Assembly: GCA_037952775.1 (NCBI GenBank)
Contig: JBANAY010000003.1
Location: 22,754,001-22,818,000 of the forward strand
Source: Clonostachys chloroleuca
Taxonomy: Eukaryota > Ascomycota > Sordariomycetes > Hypocreales > Bionectriaceae
Reading direction: 5' to 3'
DNA: 64,000 nucleotides
Part shown: one piece after another, positions 58,923 through 64,000 of the stretch
Layout of the letters: each line of letters opens with the position of its first letter
Position numbering within the stretch: position 1 is the first letter of the stretch
Notes under the pieces: model-generated
Databases searched by the model: none
Told to the model about the DNA's origin: nothing
Seen by the model: only the letters and a program-made list of their open reading frames with translations
Program-made: the position numbers and the translations under genes

Positions 58923-61408
58923 GATGATGGTCAGAATCGAACAGAAAAAGGAAAAGATAAACAAACAAAAGAAAAAAACAAACAGAAAAAACTGGAGACG
59001 AAACTTATTAAAGAAAGGGTGAAACAGTGGTTTTTGTAGGAGAAGGAAGCACAGGAACCTTCCAACGCAGGACTTCAGTCCATAGGGCGAGTATAAGAGT
59101 CGGCCGAGATGTTGGGACGATCAGGGGTCATGCCATCTGGGGCCCTGGTCAGCATCCAGGTCCCTGGCATGAACCTGGTCTTAGGTGAGCAGTGGTGGAG
59201 GTGCGTGATATATTTAGACGCCGGAAATTTATATATAGCCACACCACGTAATACCGCACCCCAATCAGGCACGCAGCTTTTCCTTTTTTCACGGTTTTGC
59301 ACGCAAAAGGACCACATCTAGGTCGTATTTATGCTTAACAAGGCTGCAAGCAGGTTTCTGACTTAAATACAGGTGTGTCCGCGATATCGCCTTCGAGGAA
59401 ATCGTGTCGCGCGACCGTCCCAAACCAGCCAGGCTTTCCCAATCGGGACGCCCATAATGGGTCAGGTAAGCTGGGTGTGCTTGCTATAACTCCGGCCGCC
59501 ACCGGCTCTCTCCCGCCAAGATGAACGAGTGTTGTCTCTCTGACCGCTCTATCTACCGCCAAGACGGCGACAGCTGCTGCCCAGACCGCCCAGTGTGCTA
59601 CAAAGACCGCCAACAACTGCCGAGCCGACTTGGCTGCTCGCCAAGCTGCGTGACTGATGTGAAGCTGACCCGACTCTCTTCGGTAAAGATAAGCGTTGCG
59701 GTAGGGCTACTTAGTCAATGGGCTGCCAGCTCAGGTCTGCAGCAATCGCTTATCTCCTGAAGAGGCAGCTGAGCCAAATCAATAATTGTCGCTCGTCTAA
59801 TCAAGCGACATACAGGTAGGAGGTAGGGAGGTTGCACGTCTTGTCATGCGACAGCCAAGTCAGCTCTACAGGTATCATCTCTCTCAACAAAAGACAACCA
59901 GGTAAGACATACAGTGATCACTCGCGCTGCCATGCGCCAGCCAGGTTCGGCTTCCAGCTACATCCTATTTTCGGAGAAGGACTGAGACATCATGTCTTGC
60001 CAAGCAACAGCCAGGTCAGACGACAGCAATTAGATTCACGTCTTGTCAAGAGACAGGTAGGCCATCGCAATTACTCGCCTTGACGAGAGACTTCTAAGTC
60101 AGACCTATTGTAATCAACTATTCCGAGATATATCAATCGCTCTTTTTTATGGCAAATGGTTGAATTAAGACTACCGTGATCGCTGTTCTTAAGTTAATAA
60201 GAAGATAAAGTTGTCCGTAGTTCCTCAAGGTCGGTAGTGATATCAAATGATATGTAATGTTTGACTTTATCGACTTGGAAAGTGCATTTGAAACCGAGTG
60301 CTGTGCAAGACAAGTCATAGAGTTCAATACCTAAGGGAGACGATATCTAATACATTACAAAGGTGCCTTCTCTCATTAAAAGAGTGAAAACATATCAAGC
60401 CCAAAGAAATAAGATTTTCCTGGTATTGATTCTAGGAGGTATAGGGTGGCTCATTTGAACCAGCAAGTTTCTTATCCTCGGTGGAATCAAATTCGTTATC
60501 ATCATGTAATACCGGTGTATTTTTTATTAAAAAAAAACACATGCAGCGATGGTATGGGTTTATCCCTTCATTCCATGGTTTAAAGTCAGTTTATCTCTGA
60601 ATCGAGCATAAGACGCCTCTTCACCATGAAATCACCATTGCAGAGTTGAGAATGTTGCCCGAGACTTGCCACCGGAACGGATATACCATTGTCCGCCCCA
60701 ACATGACCCTGTCCCTGTCTTCTCAACAACATTGAAGTCAGCCTTCGATTAATGCACGTAAGATGAGTCCCCACTACAGCCTCGGCATTGTGCGGGTGTT
60801 GTGTTGCTGCCGTAGCGTGACGGACGCACGCAGTCACACGACTGCACTTAGAGCCCATGTTTTCAGGTGGCTGGTGGCGATGGTGCCTGGCTTATCTTTC
60901 ACTCGAAACAGCTGGAACCCACGTGGCGAGCAGCCATTACTTTCATTCCGTGGGTTCATCCTTTTACCATATTTTCTCAAAACATTCGCCCTTTTCGCCC
61001 CCCCTTTCATACCCTGTTTCACGTGGGGAACGCAAATATGATTGGTTTCATACAGAAATGCTGGTCTTTTAAAGTGGGGTAAGGTAGGATGAAATGTTGT
61101 GTAGTAAACTGAGGTACCCTATAGCATCCATCCTCAGAACTTAGAATTTTTCCCATCAGTTGGGAGCGAATCCCAACCTCGATTCTCTTGTTTAGTGTTG
61201 CTTGATTTTTTATCTGACATTTTAATCATAAATCAGAGTCATTATACTATTTTGATCTCGTTTATTAAAATGTTGCATTCCCTTGTAATTGTCTAGTAAG
61301 GTTCTCTAGAAAAGGCTGGGGTAAATCGGTTATGTCTCAAATTTAAAGATAATAGTTCCATGGTTCTTTGATAGAGGAAATATGTGATTTTATTGATAAC
61401 CCTGAAAA
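58923..61408. other. gene-poor region
   Basis: Holds the membrane-protein promoter and the repeat array described separately (59795-60102). An A-run lies at about 60530-60537. Frames at 60586-60858 and 60763-61082 have no family features. Confidence 0.45.
59795..60102 (+). repeat. degenerate array of palindrome-bearing repeats
   Basis: Seven imperfect copies of a unit close to GTCTTGTCAAGCGACAGCC followed by AGGTCAG: 59795-59820, 59838-59863, 59880-59905, 59921-59950, 59994-60019, 60040-60061 and 60076-60102. Start-to-start spacing is about 36-73 bases. Several copies contain a short palindrome in the middle (TGTC-ATGC-GACA, TGTC-AAGA-GACA), and one has it in changed form (TTGC-CAA-GCAA). 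There is no open frame through the array. Function unknown; copies are too divergent and the spacing too uneven for CRISPR. Confidence 0.6.
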
Positions 61409-61774
61409 TCACTCGAATACTGAAGGGTATGGGGAATCAGAACCGACAGACTGTCGCTGGGCTTCAACAGCAGTCTCCTTTGAGCCCGCTATCTGACGAT
61501 ATTCTCGACGTGGAACCGACATTGGCCTGAGATCATTGAGCAGAGCGATGAAGCGTTTTGATGGATGGATTATGCCTCTACGAAAAAGCTGAATAAGATC
61601 ACCAAATTGGGATCTGGGGTGGAACGAGCAGCGATGGCAAATCCATAGATGGAAATCAGGAAAGCGATAGATACTCCTCGACGACTGCATGCACTCTTTC
61701 GAATTCATCTCCGACTCGATCAAGCACCGTGGTTGCGGACGCTTCGCCCAGAGCAAGACTGCAAGAGACAACAA
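61409..61774 (-). CDS. small hypothetical protein (doubtful)
   Basis: An open frame of 121 codons from ATG to stop, between the repeat array and the antiporter gene. It encodes a basic protein with several Cys and His residues (HLWICHRCSFH) and a charged C-terminus. No family is recognised. It is included because codon content is less AT-biased than the flanks; it may still be chance or a relic. Confidence 0.25.
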   Translation of the reverse strand: MLSLAVLLWAKRPQPRCLIESEMNSKECMQSSRSIYRFPDFHLWICHRCSFHPRSQFGDLIQLFRRGIIHPSKRFIALLNDLRPMSVPRREYRQIAGSKETAVEAQRQSVGSDSPYPSVFE

Positions 61775-61851
61775 CCGCTTTCAAAATGAAGCAACACGCT
61801 CTTCTCTGTGAGCAGGTATTTATTAAGTTCTAATGGTCATAAGTCTGATGG

Positions 61852-63414
61852 TCATAATACAAAATGCGAAATCTGAAACTGCAATGCAATCCTACTCCGA
61901 TGAATTACTTTGGTTGTTGGGATAGTCTTGGGGAGGTCAGCATGGGATTTTCGGATCCGTGAGTGATGGAGGAGGCAAAACTTACAAAAAGCACAGGTGC
62001 CGATGATTGAATATAAGCATATCAATAAGAAGCCCTCCAGCCAATGGCTCTTGCCATCGGCGATGAGGTAGTTGACCAGGAGAACGGCGACAAACATAAC
62101 TGCCACCTGGAACAGGTCGAAGCTGAGATTCATCTCGTCCAATCCAAGGCCCCAGCCGATGATGATAAGGAGCGGGAAGAGGAGCAGCGCAACCTGCATA
62201 CTGGACCCGACGGCGACACCGATTGCCAGATCCATCTTGTCCTTGATGGCGACGGTGACGGCCGTGGCGTGCTCGGCCGCATTGCCTACGATCGGGAGAA
62301 GAATTAGACCGACGAATTCCTTCTTGAGACTGCTGTTCTCCGTCACCGAGTCGATCGAGTCCACCATGTAGTCGGCGCATAGGGCGATGATGACGGTGGA
62401 AAAGACGAGAGTGCCGAGCGCGACGAAGAAGTGCAGCTGGGGCTCCTCCTCCTCATCCTCCTCTTCCCCATCGTTGCCGGCTTGCTTGAAAATGGCCGAG
62501 TTCTCGTTACCATTAGAAACACCGCCACTCATGAGAGCACCGGGCAGCGCAATACCTCGCCCCACGGCGCCCTCATCGAGGGAGTTTTTGGTCCAGGGCT
62601 TGGCGGCGACCTTTTGACTCTCCTCGGAGAAGACCGTCTTGTGAGTCTTGAGCTGGAAGAGGAGATAGGCGCTGTAGACGACGAGCAGAATCACAGATGT
62701 GCCGCGCGAGAGACCGGCGATGTCCTCGACCGGGTTGTCCGTCGTGTAGTCGAAAACTGTGGGAATGATGACGGCGGCGATGGCGAGCGCGAGGAGAGAC
62801 GTTGCCGTCTGCGCGGCTGTCTCGTTGAAGTACTGCTGTGGCCGTCTCAGACCGCCGAAGAAGAAGCAGCAGCCCATGACAAGCAGCAGATTCGAGAGGA
62901 TGGACCCGATGAGGGAAGTCCTCACAATGACGTACTCGTGCTTCACCAGGGCCAGGATGGCGACGATGAGTTCCACGGCGTTTCCGAATGTCGCGTTGAT
63001 CAGGCCGCCCCAGACCTCACCAGTCCGCAAAGCGATTTCCTCCGTCGCAAAGCCCAGCATGGCTGCTAGGGGGATGATGGCGATGAAGTTGACTACGAAG
63101 ACGGCGACCCGGCTGATTGAGGAGACATAGTTGATCGCGATGCCGACAGGCGCTGCCAGGAGAAGGATGTTGATCCACGAACTGAGCAGTGTGCGCTGGA
63201 TCTGGTTGGCGGCCGTGAAAGGTTGGTGCTTTCCAAGTGATTTGCTCTGGGCATCATCCTCGTCCTCCCGTTTCCGTCCAGACTCACCCGAGGCGCCATC
63301 GCGGGAAAAGTTGCGGCTCCAGTTGATCTGACGAAAGACATTCCATGACTGCTCAGTGCTCGTCCGGCTAAGAGAGTGGGCCCGTCGCTTGAGCTTGAAT
63401 GAATTGAATCTCAT
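61852..63414 (-). CDS. vacuolar Ca2+/H+ antiporter (CAX/VCX1 type)
   Basis: Exchanges cytosolic Ca2+ (or Mn2+) for vacuolar protons; sits in the vacuolar membrane. As an unspliced frame it has 520 residues. A basic, Ser-rich N-terminus of about 75 residues precedes eleven helices. The two conserved cation-binding repeats are visible: GLINATFGNAVELIVAILAL and LLPIVGNAAEHATAVTVAIKD. Between the halves lies the acidic loop (GEEEDEEEEPQ) typical of CAX proteins, with a Gly- and Asn-rich stretch before it. The last helix ends in YSIIGTCAF, directly followed by a good splice donor (GTAAGT at about 61985). A terminal intron with acceptor near 61870 and a stop at 61823-61825 is therefore possible; the final 35 residues of the unspliced version look unlike the family. 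Confidence 0.88.
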   Translation of the reverse strand: MRFNSFKLKRRAHSLSRTSTEQSWNVFRQINWSRNFSRDGASGESGRKREDEDDAQSKSLGKHQPFTAANQIQRTLLSSWINILLLAAPVGIAINYVSSISRVAVFVVNFIAIIPLAAMLGFATEEIALRTGEVWGGLINATFGNAVELIVAILALVKHEYVIVRTSLIGSILSNLLLVMGCCFFFGGLRRPQQYFNETAAQTATSLLALAIAAVIIPTVFDYTTDNPVEDIAGLSRGTSVILLVVYSAYLLFQLKTHKTVFSEESQKVAAKPWTKNSLDEGAVGRGIALPGALMSGGVSNGNENSAIFKQAGNDGEEEDEEEEPQLHFFVALGTLVFSTVIIALCADYMVDSIDSVTENSSLKKEFVGLILLPIVGNAAEHATAVTVAIKDKMDLAIGVAVGSSMQVALLLFPLLIIIGWGLGLDEMNLSFDLFQVAVMFVAVLLVNYLIADGKSHWLEGFLLICLYSIIGTCAFCKFCLLHHSRIRKSHADLPKTIPTTKVIHRSRIALQFQISHFVL

Positions 63415-64000
63415 GACGGGAGAGTGCTGCTAGAAGTTTGGAGGAAATAATTACTGTGGAAATATAAAAGACGACGCGCGAGAGTCAACAAGAAGACGAG
63501 GGCTTGGATGGAAGGACTCCCGAAAAAGGGGCCAAGCGCGGTGGTGATCAACCCGTTTAATGCTGCCATCTCCTGCGAAACCATCCTCACAATCAAACCA
63601 ATCCTTGAGGGGCACCAAATCTTGCGCGCCCCTGTCAGGCTGAATTGCACAGCGCATCCAAGATCCAGTCAGTCCATGACGTTGAGCTGGGTGGCTGCCA
63701 CTGAGGCGTCATGACGCTGCGCCCCAGGTCCAAAGCACATTTTGCGTGCCGGCAGGCCGAGACCTCACACATAAAGAGCACGCTAATGCCAAGCCAGGGG
63801 CCATGGGCCTGGCTTAGATAGATTGCTTCTCGGATACAACGTGCCGAGTCTCCATCGTGGCACGACCTCGTTGGCCCTTTGATTCGTCACACACGGGTTT
63901 TGTAACAGCACTCGCAGTAAATCCTGGCTACTTTGTTATTGCACACGTCAAGTTTGGAAGCTAGCGGCCGTGGTGTTACGTCCCCTCCTAGGATGGTCCA
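63415..64000. other. upstream region of the antiporter
   Basis: Promoter side of the antiporter gene up to the window end. No further gene is seen; the next locus lies outside. Confidence 0.4.

Noticed and set aside
58029..59039. 336-codon plus-strand open frame
   Set aside because: Antisense shadow of the TLC-like membrane protein gene; acidic, repetitive composition typical of a reversed hydrophobic GC-rich gene, no family features.
59795..60102. CRISPR array
   Set aside because: Repeats are too divergent, spacing is irregular, no cas genes, and the genome is eukaryotic.
62431..63069. 212-codon plus-strand open frame
   Set aside because: Antisense to the Ca2+/H+ antiporter, whose motifs are unambiguous.

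Overview
The window comes from a filamentous ascomycete (Pezizomycotina). The genes are monocistronic and far apart, with short introns of 51-73 bases (GT...AG, CTRAY-type branch sites). Families are typical of moulds: Zn2Cys6 regulators, an MFS monocarboxylate-type porter, an ABCC transporter, pectin lyase, a proteinase K-like subtilase, a CAP/PR-1 protein, a HAK potassium transporter and a VCX1-type antiporter. A nuclear tRNA-Glu(CTC) is present. Genus cannot be fixed from the sequence.

Layout. 0.9-6.0 kb: a Zn2Cys6 regulator, a GNAT acetyltransferase and an unrecognised leucine-rich protein. 6.4-10.7 kb: three damaged loci in a row, namely a small membrane-anchored protein gene with an in-frame stop, a 5'-truncated and frameshifted cellobiose-dehydrogenase-like GMC flavoprotein, and a TesB-type acyl-CoA thioesterase with a one-base frameshift. 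11.6-13.7 kb: a ZIP metal transporter whose extracellular N-terminus is a run of five Cys/His modules, each interrupted by an intron at the same codon. 13.7-24.7 kb: three secreted proteins (pectin lyase, CAP protein, FMN-dependent alpha-hydroxy acid dehydrogenase) among long gene-poor stretches that hold relics. 24.7-33.4 kb: mostly non-coding around the HAK transporter. 33.4-47.1 kb: an F-box protein, then an MFS porter, a 2-oxoglutarate/Fe(II) oxygenase, a Zn2Cys6 regulator and a divergent ABCC exporter that could be a small detoxification or export cluster. 48-55 kb: a second GNAT, tRNA-Glu, a subtilase, an alpha/beta hydrolase with an unusual Gln-rich tail, and a third Zn2Cys6 regulator. 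56.9-63.4 kb: a multi-spanning TLC-like membrane protein, an imperfect palindrome-bearing repeat array, and the Ca2+/H+ antiporter.

How the genes fit together. Three proteins handle inorganic cations at membranes (ZIP, HAK, VCX1-type). Three or four are secreted and could act on plant or other organic matter. The 35.9-47.1 kb block is the only one whose gene content and orientation suggest a joint job; this is inference. The strongest candidate for something undescribed is the exon-duplicated Cys/His array of the ZIP transporter. Exon boundaries were worked out by hand from splice signals and reading-frame continuity.
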